A DNA stretch of 64,000 nucleotides from Whalleya microplaca. Its lineage: Eukaryota > Ascomycota > Sordariomycetes > Xylariales > Xylariaceae. The translations under genes were made by a program, and so were the position numbers. How positions within the stretch are numbered: position 1 is the stretch's first letter; each line of letters starts with the position of its first letter. Under the pieces are notes generated by a model. It searched no databases. It was given only the letters and a program-made list of their open reading frames with translations, and was not told the DNA's origin. Positions 13,650 to 27,189 of this stretch are shown in pieces. The stretch is taken from the NCBI GenBank assembly GCA_022497155.1, contig MU385715.1, forward strand, positions 124,001 through 188,000, read 5' to 3'.

Positions 13650-16600
13650 ATAATAATATATTTTAATTACTTTTAAGCTACGTTTTTAAATAAATTAAAA
13701 TAGGAATTTTTAAATTTCAATTAAATTATCGGCCCAGTTTCGGGGTTTTTTTGGGGATATTATATTATAGTTTAGTTAATAAAATATAACATAATCGATT
13801 TTAAAAATTTAAATTCAAATTTTAATAATGTTAGTAAAATTATCATTTTTTATTTAATATAATAAATAATTATTTAGTTTATTTACTTTTAAATTTAATC
13901 TTTAAAATATTATTTATAACGGCCGCTTTCTTTATATTATTATCTTTCGGTTTTTGCTTTTATTTATCGGTTTTCCGGGCCTTTATTATTTTAAGTTATA
14001 TAATTTATTTACTTTTAAGTTTAAATCTTATAATGCTATATATAATAGCTACTTTTTTATTTTTTTTATAATAATATATAATATTCTTTTAGTTATCGGT
14101 AATTTATTTAATTATTTAAAAGAATATATTCGGCTCGCTTTCTTATATTTTTAATACCTTTTTATAATTATTTTATTTTAGCGTTTATAAAATTTATAAT
14201 ATTTAATATTAGCTATTAACTGTTTTATAATTTATTACGTTATTATTAAATCTTTCGTTTTTTATTTTTTATTTTTTTTATTTTCGCTTATATTTTATAA
14301 TACTATTTTAAATATTAGCTATATTTTCGGCTATTATTTATTAGTTATATTTAATAGGCTATTTATTTTATTTTGCTTTATAATATATTTTGCCTTAATA
14401 TACCCGATAATTAATTATATTTTTAATTACTTATTTTTATCGTTTTTTAAGTTAAATGTAAATAAAGGGTTAAATAATTTAGCTTTTTATAATTTTAAAA
14501 ATTATATAAAAAATACGTTATAAATTTGACTATATTTTACAGGCAAAGCGAGCAGGTAAATTTAAAAGCCAATTTTTATAACAATTTTAAAAAGTTTTAT
14601 AAATTTTAAAGCGAATTTAAAATATTTTAATTATAAGTTCTTAATTAAAAAGCCGACTTTTTAGCTAACGTATAAAATTAAAAAAATATATTTATTATTA
14701 TAATATTTTATATATAATTTATTAACGTTTCTCTAATAGTTTTTTAAGTTTTTTTTGGAACTATTCCAAACGCTTTAATCAGATATATATCCCGGGAACC
14801 TTTTTTATAATAAAAAGCTTTAATACAAAAGTATAAAATTCCGGGAAATATTTATATAAGATTTTAAAAAGCGCCTTTCCGGTCGTTTAATTAATAATAA
14901 AATTTATAGCAAATACGGTATAAAGTAATAATTTTAGCTACGTTATTTATTAAATCTTAATAAAGTTTCGTAAATACGTTTTTAATATTTAATTTATTTA
15001 TTCCGTTTATTTATCGGTTTAAAGGTAAAACGTTATTAAAAATTATAATTTTATTTTATTATAATAATCAAATTTAAATTAAAATTTACTTATAAAAATA
15101 AGTTCCCGATTTAATATAATATTTATAAAGGCGCTAAATTAGCACTCGATTTTTTCGTAAAATAGTTAGGCTAATTAAGCGGTATTTAAATAAGTAAATA
15201 CTATAAATAAAAAAGTTATTTTTATAAAACAGTTTATAATTATTAAAATAACGTTTATATCCCGTTTTTTATAAAAAAAATAATTTAATAATAAAATCTA
15301 TAAATAATTTTTATATAGGACGTTTTAAAATAAATAAAGTATTTAATTTATTATAAAAATAATAATATTTCGTTTTAAATTTAAAATAAATTTTATAATA
15401 TTATATATAGTCCCGAACGTGCCGTTATAAATTCTTTTAATAGAACTTTTAAGCTAGCAGCTAATAGGTTTATTTTTATTTAAAATAATTAATTAGCTTA
15501 TTATTATAATATAATTCCATTAGCTATAGTTAAAGGGATTTTCCTTAAAATATATAAATTTATTAATTAAAAAAGATAAGGTTATAAAGGCTTAGGCTTT
15601 ATTAGGTATTTTAAATAAAATTAATAGTAATATGAAATTAAATTATTTAATATTCGGGATCCCTTTATTATATATTTTAAATAAAGGTAATTAAATCCGG
15701 GAAATATTTATTTTAATAATAAGTCTCGTTTTTAGCCGTATAACAGGTTTTATATCGGGTAATAATTTAAGCTAATACTTATTAAATACTTGCTAAAATA
15801 TAAACGTATTTTATAAAAATAGGTATTTTTAAAAGCTTATCGTTAATTATAAGGCTTTAATTTATTATTATTTTCTGTTTTAAAGTAAGCAATAATATTA
15901 AATTATTAAACTGTTTTATTATATAATCGGGACATTTTAAAATAAAATCGGCAGAGTTCCGTTTTCCGGACTAATATTTAATAATAAAATTAAATATAGC
16001 TAATAGTATATATTATTTAGCTTATTTTATATTAAACTTTAAGTTAGTTATAAAACTAATTAAATTAGCGTAATTTATATAAACTTTTATAGGGAATTTA
16101 TTTTATTAAAAATAATGCCGCTAATATTTAAATATATTAATAATAACTAATATTTTTTTAATCGGGAGTCCCGTAATTTAGTTTTAGTCCGGTAAATTTC
16201 CGCGACCGAAAGGCTATTAAATATTAACGCCCTTTATTATTTTATTATAATAAAGTCTTAAATATAATATTTTTTAAAACGTTAGTTTTTATTTTTATTT
16301 GTTTTTTTAGATCGAAATATAATAAAAAAGGGGCGATTTAAAATATAACTACTAGTTTTTTAAAAGCTTTTTTAATTAGCTTATTTAGAAAACTTTATTT
16401 TAGTTTTTACTTTAATATTTTTTCTAATAATTATATTAATAAAGTTATAATTTAGGAAAATTTAATAATAAAGTAATAATAAAAGTTATAAAACTTAATA
16501 AACTATTAGACTTTATAAATAAATTATAGCTTAAATTAATTAGCTATAATATTTATACGGCTTTAATTTATACATATACCTATATCGGATATAATATATC

Positions 16601-16859
16601 TTAAAAACTTTAATAAAAATTAATAAAATATATCTTTCGATAATTTCATAAAAAGCTTTATATTTTAAAATTATTCGATAACTATCCGGAAATAATTTAT
16701 ATAAGCTTTTTTAATAAAGAAAAAAATAAAAATATTATTAAAGTAAATTATATAAAATATATCTAGAATTTCGTAAAAAATTTAATAAATATAACTTTAA
16801 AAAATAGCCGGAACATTAATAAAACTTATAAATATTATTATAAATTTATAATAGCTATA

Positions 16860-17140
16860 TTTAATCCGGAAGGCAGTTTTTTATTCGTTTCTTTCCTTAA
16901 TATAAATATAGTAATAAGCATTTTTAAAATCGATTTTCGAAAATACTTTAGCCCCTAATATTTTATTTAATAATTTTAAAACTAAAAATAAGATATAACA
17001 ATTTTTAACCGTTATTTTATTTAAGTTTTTATAGTTTATATAAAGCCGAAAGTTATTGTCCTTTTTTAATACAAATAATATAAAAGCATTAATAAAGCTT
17101 TTTAAGTCTTAAATTTTATTATTAGCTTTTATTTCAATAA
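16860..17140 (-). pseudogene. Ty3/gypsy reverse transcriptase relic 2
   Basis: The minus strand reads an RT core almost without gaps: FILFVLKKDNNFRL, YINYKNLNKITVKN, a KILGAKVFSKIDFKNAY block, then an IKERNE-stop-KTAF block. This is the VDYRxLNxITxKN type of Ty3/gypsy polymerase. The spacing is correct and a few stops replace Trp/Gln-type codons as RIP predicts. The rest of the element probably occupies much of 14.2-18.8 kb and was later hit by the TRIM-like element at 18813. Confidence 0.8.
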
Positions 17141-18812
17141 TAAATTTCTAGTTTTTTTAATTTATTATAAACAAAAAAATAAATAAGGTAATAAAATATA
17201 TTTACTCCCGGAAATAAATCGATAATATAATTAGCTTAGTTTCGGCGGGGCAAAATATCGGCTTCATTAATATTAAAAAAATCGGAATAACTTTAAAAAA
17301 TAAATAAGAAATTTATAATAGTTTTAAACGTTATAATTAAAATATCGGGGTTATTTTTGTTTTATAATTTCGGAATTTCTTCCGGGAATTAAATAACTAT
17401 ATAATAAATAATATAATTTCGTCACTTTTACATAAATTACTTAAGGCTTAATAGTTTTATTAAAAGGCTTATAATATTAAAATACTAACAATTTATAGCG
17501 GGATCGAAAATAATCCGTTAGCTTTTTAAAATAAGTTAACCTAAAAAAAATAAACTCCTTTTTTTTCGGGAGTCCCGATCGATAGTAATATAAGGGCATT
17601 AAAACCGGCGGTTAATACCTCGTTTATTTTTTATTATAAAGTCGACTTAAAAAATATTATAAGTCGGTACGATTTATTACTTTAAAACTTTAAAATTAAT
17701 AGCTTTAAAAAGGGCTTTTTTAGTTTATATTTTAGTGCAAACGTATAACTAATTAAATTTACTAAAAAATAGGTATTTAAATTAGCATAAATAATAAAAA
17801 AAGCTTTTTTTTATACCCGGATAAACTATATAAAAAGTTTAAAAAATATATAAAACTTAAATAAATAATTTTTTATTAGATTTAAAAGCTTTAATAATTT
17901 TTAAACCTTAGGCCCGTTTTCCTAGCTTATAATATAGTTGCGGGTATAATATTTTAATTTATTATAATTATAATACCTTTTTTATAACTTATTTTTCGGC
18001 TTAATTCCGGACTTGTTACCGGTAAGCTTTAGCGAAATTTAAGTATTACTTCCAATAATAAAATTAATAAAATAATAACCTTAATATTAATATTTTTTCT
18101 TAAGGGAATTAATTCCTTGTCCGGGCTTTTTAAAAGTTTAAGATTTATTTATTTAATAAAAAGGCTTTCGGCCTAGGTTTAAGTCCTTTTTATTATTATT
18201 ACAGCCCCGCCTATAACTGCCCTTAAAATCGGTAGCTTTTTTTTAAGCTATAAATATTAATTCCTAATATTAGATAATAATATTTACTATATTATTTCTT
18301 TTTTTTAAAAGCTTTTTATTATAACTAATAATTTTATTTCTAAAATTCGGCCGTAATTTCCCGTAAAAAATAAAGCCCGGTTTTTTTCTAAAACTAGCTT
18401 AAGTTATTAAATTTTTAAACCGGAAAAATATATATTAAATTTCCGAAAGTTTTACCCCGGCTACTAACTGGCATTTTTTAACGCTATAATAAAATAAGCT
18501 TTTAAATATCCGGAATTACGGATAAATATTTTAATTTATTACTTAAAAATACCCTAGTTTAATCGGAATTACTATTATTCCGGCTTATTTATAAATTAAA
18601 TTTAAGTTTAATATATTTTTTTACATTATTAATTTATTTTATGCCGAATATAAAAAATTTTAGCGATATTTTGCCGAAACTTTTTAAATACGTTAAAAAA
18701 ATAACCCGGCATTTATTAAATTAAAACTTTTATTTAACGTAATTAAATAAAAGACTAAATTTATTATAATTAAATATAACGATATAATTAAAATTAATAT
18801 CCGAATTATTAT

Positions 18813-20305
18813 TATAATAAGGTAAAGGGATTACAGGTATTAATAGTAGCTTAGGAGCTATTAAAAGCCCCCTAGAGCCACGTTATAAAGCACTTTATAA
18901 GGTATTCACAGGGTACTTTATAGGGCATTTTACAATGGATTATATACCTATATATAGCTAACCTTTTCCCTCACATTTACCTCATTAAATAGTTAGATAG
19001 TTATATATATATAGCTTTAGTAGCTAATATATACTTATTTTTAACCTGATATCTCACTTTCGCTTTACCCCGATACCCTGTTTTAATATATTTAACTCTC
19101 CCGGATAAGCCTCGACTTCTTTGCCTTTTAATTAATTAAGTAAAACAGTCTTTTTTATATCACACGTTATGGAAGTATAGAATTTACTAGTAATAGCTAC
19201 TTGAAATATATTTTATTAGACTTACTTTATCTTTATTTAATATATCGCACGCAAACATTTCATTTTATTTAATAGCCACTTGTCTTTTATATAAATCGAA
19301 CCAAGCCATATAATCGATAGCTAGTTATTTTTATCCATATATTACATTTACGTCACTTGTCACTTATAATTTATAAATTTTCTTTTTATATATTAAGAAC
19401 ATAAAGCGTAATAATACTAGAGATATTAAACCGTATGTTTTTATATATAAACCTGTTTATTTTATATAAGTAATAATAATAAGCTAATTGTGCTATTAAT
19501 ATATAGCTAGATATAGCCAGCTATTAATACGTATATAATTTATATGGATGACGATATCGGATGATACCTTTTTACACCCTGATACACCTTATCACTTGAA
19601 TGCCACCTTTAGCAGCAAGGGAGGCCTTTAGTAGCAAGGGAGGCTGTTAGCTCCTGCTGTCAGCTGCTGCTGCTGATAGCTGTGGCTAGCTGACCTGCTG
19701 TCACCTGCTGACCTGCTGTCAGCTGCTAGGGAGGCTTACAGGGAGGTCACCTGACCTGACCTGCTGCTGCTGATAGCTGTGGCTAGCTGACCTGTTGAAA
19801 GCCGTGGCTAGCTGTGGCTAGCTGACCTGTTGTCACCTGACCTCCTGCTGCTGCTGCTGCTGTTGCTGATAGCTGTGGCTATCTGACCTGTTACCCTAAG
19901 GTCCCTGGGGTGAAAAATTTTTTTTTTTCAGATCTGAAGGTCAGGCATTCAAGTGTGGGGCGTGTTTTCATTTTTTTTTTTTTGATTTTTCAGCTACGTG
20001 GACGCTAGCTGAAAAATCAGGGAGGAATGTAATAGGGCAAGGGGATTACAGGTATTAACAGCAGCTTAAAAGCCACTAAAAGCCCTTTGGAGCCACGTTA
20101 TAAGGCATTTTATAAAGTATTTATAAGGCACTTTATAAGGCATTTTATAGTAAATTATATACCTATATATAGCTGACTTTTTCCCTCACATTTACCTCAT
20201 TAAATAGTTAAATAATTATACACATATAGCTTTAATAATTAATATACACTTATTTTTAACCTAATATCTCACTTTCGCTTTACTTTAACACTTTATTTTA
20301 ACACA
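18813..20305 (+). mobile_element. TRIM-like LTR element, plus orientation
   Basis: A 1493-bp element with two 278-bp direct repeats (18813-19090 and 20028-20305) around a 937-bp interior. Both LTRs match the solo LTR at 13351 but lack the same 21 bp. TTAT flanks the element on each side (18809-18812 and 20306-20309). The polypurine tract AGGGAGGAA (20019-20027) directly abuts the TG of the 3' LTR, as in LTR retroelements. No tRNA-type primer site beginning TGG follows the 5' LTR. The interior has no coding potential. It holds CTG/GCTGA-rich repeats at 19600-19890 and a 14-bp-stem hairpin at 19983-20019. The size and lack of genes fit a terminal-repeat retrotransposon in miniature that depends on another element for mobilisation. 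Confidence 0.85.
19983..20019 (+). other. Perfect hairpin next to the polypurine tract
   Basis: Arms TGATTTTTCAGCTA (19983-19996) and TAGCTGAAAAATCA (20006-20019) are exactly complementary around a 9-base loop. It ends where the purine tract of the TRIM-like element starts. The inverted copy of the element has the same structure in mutated form (about 30258-30293). Confidence 0.8.
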
Positions 20306-20782
20306 TTATCGGAATTAAAAAAATCGGGATCCGGTAAAATAAACTCTCTTAAAAAAGGGTTAAGCCCCGAGCCTTTAAATATATTAAGCTTATTATTAAA
20401 TAATAATAAATCCGAAAGTTTTAATAGCGCGTTTCGGGTATTAATTACGCTATATTTTTTACGCGAGGCCTTAATAAATTACGTAAAAAAATACGTAAGG
20501 CAATTTATTTAAGTTTTAAAGTGCGAAATTTTTTATAATAACAAGCTTATTATTCGTTAACTTTTATAACATTTTAAGTTTAGCTAGCTTTTATATTTTT
20601 TAAAGGTTAAATAATAAATTTGTTTCTTTTTTAGTTTTAGTTTTTTTAAAAATCGGGGTTTTTTATTTATATAAACAATAAGCTTTTTTTAGTAATTATA
20701 AAATCCGGCTTTTATAAAAGTTCCGCAGTAGCTTATTTACCCTTTCGGGTATTATTTTTAATAGATATACCTCCGGTTTTTC

Positions 20783-20857
20783 CCCGACATATCCCTAATA
20801 AGGCTTATAAGTTAATAAGGCTTATAACATAAGCCTTATATCTAATAGTAACTAGTA
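20783..20857 (+). repeat. 75-bp palindromic repeat, copy 2
   Basis: Counterpart of 11935-12010. A perfect hairpin, AAGGCTTAT / ATAAGCCTT with a 3-base loop, lies at 20817-20837. It is less mutated than copy 1. Confidence 0.55.
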
Positions 20858-23800
20858 AAATAACTAAGACTTAAAGCGAAAAATTGCCGAATATATTATA
20901 AGTTTTAATCTCGCTCTCGGAAATAATTTTATAACAAATATTTTAGCTAAAATTAACTATTAAATCCATTTTATTCGGTTAAAAATTTTAATATATTAGT
21001 TTTTTTTAGTTTAATATAAACGAAAGTTTTAAAAGTAATAATAATACTATAGTTAATTAGAATATTTATTAGCGAAATCTTTATTAATTTACTTATATAA
21101 TTTATAAAATAGCCTAAAATAAATATAAAAAAGCATATTAAAAAAAACTTCCCGCTTTTTTTCGTAAAAACGCCTAAATTTAATAATCCGCGCAATTAAA
21201 TAAACTATATAAAGCATTTATATAAAACAATCTGGAATTTATACTAATTAAAATATACGAAAAGTTTAAAATTAAAATAACAAATGCCTTTAAATAGTTA
21301 TAATTTAACGAAGCTAAATATTCGGAGACTTTTATTTTAGCCGATATATTTATCCGTATATAGGCTATATATATTCTTTATTATATTAAAGCTTTTAATA
21401 TAAATAAAAATATTTAATACCTTTTTAAAATATAAAATAGCCTTTACTTTATTTTAAAAAAATATAAACGGTTTTATTATTAATATATTAGTTAATACTT
21501 TTTTATTCCAAATCGAAAAAAAGCAGAAGATTTTGCGAAATAAATTACTATTTACCGGATAAGAAAATCCTATTATATAACCCGTAATATTTATGCCGGC
21601 AATATTAAATAAAGTCTTAAGGTTTATAAAAGTACCCTTAAAGCAGAAACTAATTATAATTAATATAATATATATTATAATAGAAAATAAAGCTAACTCG
21701 GAATACGCTAACTAGTTAGCTAGTTATACCCTAAGATATAAATCCGGATCCGGAAATAATTATTATAAAGGTTATTATAAATCCGGCCGTAAATAATATA
21801 CTTAAAGATCTTAAGATTATAAATTCCCTTAGGACTAAGGCCGAGGATTTCGTAGTTATAGACGTTTTAGTTAAGCTAGAAAATTATTTCGTAAATAAAA
21901 TTTCGGCCGAGAAAAATCTCGCGCTAAACGAAAATTTAATTTTCGTCTCTTTTTTTACCCGTATATTTACCGGTATTATTAATAGTATAAATTAAAACTA
22001 TTAAAATATACTTATGTTTAAATTAAAGACGAAATTTTTTTAAACTTTAATAATAAAAAACTAGCGGATTAAAAATAACAGTTATATAATAATAATTATT
22101 ACTATAATAATAAAGTTATTAAAAAAAGCGAGAAAAAAGTTTTTATTATATATAATAATTAGGTAGTTTTTAATAAAAATAATTATATTTATTTCTGCTA
22201 TACTTAAAGTAAAGTAGCTAAAACATTTAATATATTAACTTATCGACGTTATAATAAATTATACGAAAATAATTTTATATTTTTTATTTATAATATTTAA
22301 TATATATTAATACCTTTAATTAAAATAAAAATATATCTTTTATTTATTTAAATAAAAAAGGTTATTAATAAAACTTTTTTTATTATATAGCTAAAAAACG
22401 ATAATATAAAGCTACTCGTTACCTCGCTATTTAGTAATAATAAAAATTACTTTAATAAATTTAACCCCGATAACTTTTTTACGCTATTTTTTATTAAGCT
22501 TTATAATATTTACTTAAATAGAAAAAACGGCGTCCCGATAAAAAGCTATATATATTTAATAATAAACGTAATATTTAAAAAAAGCGAAAACCTAATTATT
22601 ATTTATAGTAATATAAGCTATTCCCGGTTTATAATAAATAAGAAATAATTATTAAAAAAATTAACAACGTTATAATTATAATTAAGAAATTTATTATAAT
22701 TAATAATATCGGCAGATAAATTAATTTATAAAAACGGGCTTTTTTTTCGTTTATAGTCGAAAATAAGAAAAACGTTATAAAAAAACTAATAAATTCTTAT
22801 ATTTAACGTAGCTTACCGATAAGCTAAAGCTAAATCTATTATTCGGTTCGGACTTTTTTAATACTAATAAAATAAAAATAAGCTATAAAATAAGTATTAT
22901 TACTTTCGGCTTATATAATAATATTACAATACTTATATAATTTATTAAAAAAAAGGTATAATATAACGCCGTATTATTATAGCTTATAATATAATGATAT
23001 TTTTACGTTTAATAATAGCTATTTCCGTATAATATATAGATTTTTCTAGATATAATAAAAATAATATAACTAAAAATTATATATTTATTACTAAATATTC
23101 CGGCGCGCTTAATATTATAATTAACGGTAAGTTATAAAAAGTCGTAATAGTTATTAATAGCTTTAATAAGCCGAAACAAATTTATCGCAAGGCTTATTTA
23201 AGTTATATTAAAAACTATTATAATAAAAATAGGTAATTATAATATAAAAGAAAGTGTCGTTAACGTAAATTATTATAGCCGTTATATTAAGTGATAATAT
23301 ATAAAATAATATTTAGCTAATATTGGAATTTAAGATTTCCGATAAATTAATATAAGCCTTTTATTTTAACGAAGCTATTATTAATAATATATAAACCGTA
23401 ATAAAAGGAAATAAAACTTACGTTAGTAATAAGCTACCGTTATTAAATATAATTAAGCTAAAAATACCTCTAAAATTAAAATAAAATATAAAGTATATAT
23501 ATATATATTATAAAGTTTAAGTTAGTAAAATATTTTAAAGTATATTTCGAAAGTAAGAAATTATAAAGAGACAGTAATATTATAAAGCTTTTAAATAACG
23601 AGAAAATAACTATTAATCTCGTTAAAAAATAATAAAATTAATTTAAATTTATAATTATACGGCTGTACGGTTTAAGTATTAAAAACTAAGAATTTCTAAA
23701 TAAGGTTTTTAATAAAATGTATTAAAAATATAAAATGAGATAGCAAATTAAGCCTATTTTTTTAAATATTTAGTTTTCGTTATTTAGCGGATAATTAACG

Positions 23801-23879
23801 GAGTTCGAAAAAGTTACATAATAGTAAATTTAAAAGTATTAAATAAAATAATTATACCGGACGCTTATTTGCTACCTAT

Positions 23880-26840
23880 TTAAAAGTTAATTATAAAAAA
23901 ATTAAAAGGGTATATATATTTCTCGGTATTCGATTATTTTAAATTCTTTTATTAATTATTTATATACCCGGATTATCGGAACTAAATAGTAATTATATTG
24001 CCGCAAAAGTTTAAAATATTTAATGTTATATTTATAAGATTTTAAAATAGCTTAGCTTATATTTAGCGGTTTATAAATTAAAAATTACGTAAACTCTTTT
24101 TATTTATAGCAGCTTATATCGATAATATTATTACTTTTAGCCGGAATGCCGAAAAGTACGTTAAATATGTTATAGTTATATTAAATAAATTCGAGAAAAT
24201 CGGTATTACTTTAAACTTTAAAAAATCTTTTATTATTTATTTATTAAGTTATTTAGTTTTAATATTAATAATACCGAAGTTTTAATAATAAATAATAAGA
24301 TTTAAGTAATTAAAAATATTGCTATACTTATAATATTTAATATTTTTAAAATATATATTAGCATAACTGGATTTTTATAAAAATTTATACCGTAATACTA
24401 ATAGAAAGTCGATCCCTTATAATAACGTAAAATTTAATTTTTAGCAAAAAAATAAAATATAAACTGGATACTTAAATCTATTAACGGTTAAAAAACGTAT
24501 ATAGCAAAAATGAAGTTTAAGCTAATAAAAAAAGAACGTAAATCTTTTATAATCTTATAAAACTAATTAAGTAATTTTTATTACTTAATTTCTTAAAACT
24601 ATAACGAAATTACGTTTATTAAAATCGACGTTTTTAAAAAATACGGATATAGTATAATGGTTTTTTATTTAGCTATATTTTAAAATAACGTTAATATACT
24701 TATCGATTTAATACTTTTTATTATATTTTTATCTAAAACGTTAACTAGCGCTAAAATATGATATAAAGTAATAAAGCTCGAAATTTCCTGTTTTATATAA
24801 ATATATCGCTAGTTAAAAATATGTATTTAGTTTTATATATAAAGCGTTATTATATTAACGGATTATCGGGCTACTCGAGTTATTATAAATTAAACTAGTT
24901 TAAGGTTAATAAATCTAGTAAAAATAAATAGTAAATTTATAACAGTATTTATATATTTATTATAGTTTCGGCTAAATATATAATATATTTTAGGAAAGTT
25001 AAACCTAATACCGGACGTATTATTTAAGCTTTTAATTAAGCTTAAATAAAACGAAATAAAAAATAAAACTCGAAACATTTTAAAAAATATCTTTAACGAC
25101 TTCGGTTATATAGCTATTATAAAAATAATATTAAATAACGATTTCCGATAAAAGTTACGCGATAAATATAAAAGTAAACAGAAATAACGTAAGCTAATTA
25201 TAATATTAAAATCCGGTAAAAAAAGTAATATAGTTATTATTATAAATTATTTAATAATAGTCTTTTATATTATATCGTAAAATACGGTTAAAAGCGCTTA
25301 TATATAATAAAAAATATTATTTCGGTTTTAAAAAAATAACTTAAGATTTTAAAATAATAATTATCCCGAATTTAATAAAAAAGCTGTAAAATTACGTTTA
25401 TAAATATCCCGACTGCCTTAAATATAAATAAAATAAATTTAAGCCGATTAATTAATTATAATTTATAAATAATGCTTTTATTTTATTTTATATATTAGCA
25501 TAAGATTTTATAATTAAACTATTAAAAAAACTTTTGCTCGGTATTATATAAAATATATTAAGCTATAATAAAATTGATACACATTTAATTATAGTTTATA
25601 AATTTCGAAAAAATATATACTAATTACGGGCCACTTTATATATACGGCAAAAATATAAGCCGATATAATATTATAAATATAGTTATAAAAGGTACGTACT
25701 AGGTGCACAGACCACCTGTTACTACGTACTCCCGTATGTTAATTAGTAACGGCACGGCAAAATGGTTACCGCCCGGCGGGGCACCCGGCTTAAGTTTTCT
25801 AAGCAATTCCCATAGTCCGAAATAGCTTTCCTCCTTATTTATTTATAAATATATAATTAGTACTTATAGTGAAGCCCTACCTCTAGCTATAATAATCTAT
25901 CCGTAAGTAATATTATTATTTTATAACTAAAGTATATCCCGTAAAGTTATTTTTAATAAAAGCCTTAAATTTATTAATAAAATATAGTAAACTATTTTCG
26001 CCCGCTTCGGAATAAAACTTATTATATTAATAGTTTATTATCCTTAAATAAATAAATAATTAAAAAAAACTAAAATATCGAAATAATTATTACGTATTAT
26101 ATAATAGTAATAAGTATATAATAAATTACTTTATTATTAGCTTTATAATATAATTTAAATAATTTAAAATTATTAGTTTAAAATAAATCTTCTAATAAAA
26201 TAGTTTATAATTTTAAACCTAATTTAGTTTTATTTATATTAAAAGTCTTTAAAAAAGTTATTAATTACGAAACATTTTATAATTTATATTAAAAAACAAA
26301 AGCCGCTATTAATTTTATAGCCGATAACGTAAAAATATAATATAATTTAAAATATAATCCGCTTTTATTTAATATAAATAAAAAGGTTTATTTAAAACTA
26401 TATAAAGGATATTATTTATTAAGTAATCTGCTAAAGAAATAAAGCTAATAATATATTAAACTTTTTATAATTATTAAATATATAAGAGATTTAATATATA
26501 AACTAAATTTCCCTAGATATTAAAAAATTTACCGAATGGTTTTAATAGCGTAACTATTTTTAGCTCCGGCAAATAATAATTTATAACATTATAAAAATTT
26601 TAGGCTAAAATAAGTTTTTATTAATAGCGATAATAAAAAGTAGAAATCTTTCGAGATCGATTATTTATTTAAACGTAAAATATCGAAAATCGGCGGCCGC
26701 CTTGTTTTAGAATATTTAGTGCGTTAAAAAAGGTATAAGGCGATATATAATAAGTGGTACTTATAAAAAGTGCTTATATAAAACATATGCGAACTAGTAA
26801 TTAAATTTAATACTAAAAATAAGCTATTTATAAATAAGCT
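23880..26840 (+). pseudogene. Ty3/gypsy pol relic 3 with chromodomain, split by a MITE
   Basis: The plus strand carries RT blocks (YIYFSVFDYFKFFY, NSLAYIxRFIN, AAYIDNIITFSRNAEKYV near 24110-24170) with stops between them. Integrase sequence precedes 25685 and ends in a YNIINIVIK block. After the 228-bp repeat copy B the integrase resumes (an ITKVYPV block). It continues with VYLKLYKGYYL, PVISV-region equivalents and a chromodomain-like block (RLVLEYLVR then KWYL) up to about 26830. Layout and motifs are those of chromodomain-bearing fungal gypsy elements. A mutated zinc-knuckle-like stretch near 22190 may mark gag. LTRs were not identified. Confidence 0.8.
25688..25908 (+). repeat. 228-bp MITE-like repeat, copy B, inside gypsy integrase
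   Basis: Same family as 819-1046, lightly mutated. The gypsy integrase frame stops on its left and resumes on its right, so this copy must have moved in. A target duplication cannot be fixed because the flanks have been altered by RIP. Confidence 0.78.
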
Positions 26841-27189
26841 TAAGTTTAAAATAATATCCGAAATAATAGTTTTTATTTTTTCCGCTTAAACCGATTTAAA
26901 TACCGATTTTTTTATTCCGGTTAATTTAAATGTAGATTTAAGTTAGGATTAAAAAATTATTTACATTATTTTAAAAACAAATATCGAAGTGTAACTATTA
27001 TAAAGAACTTTTTAAAAAAGTTATAACGTTATAATATATTTCGTATATTATATATTTTGTATATTATTTATATATTATTTTTTATTTTTTATATATAACG
27101 TTTTTAATAATATAAATATTAAAAAAGTAAATAAAAATCTCTCTTTTTTATAAGATTATATTTTATTACGTATTTATTTTATTAATAGT

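Noticed and set aside
13954..14154. 66-codon plus-strand open frame
   Set aside because: Composed of Phe/Tyr/Ile/Asn codons typical of RIP-mutated AT-rich DNA; no motif or start context.
20971..21195. 74-codon minus-strand open frame that could pass for a membrane protein
   Set aside because: Its hydrophobicity follows from AT-rich codons; it lies inside degenerate repeat DNA.
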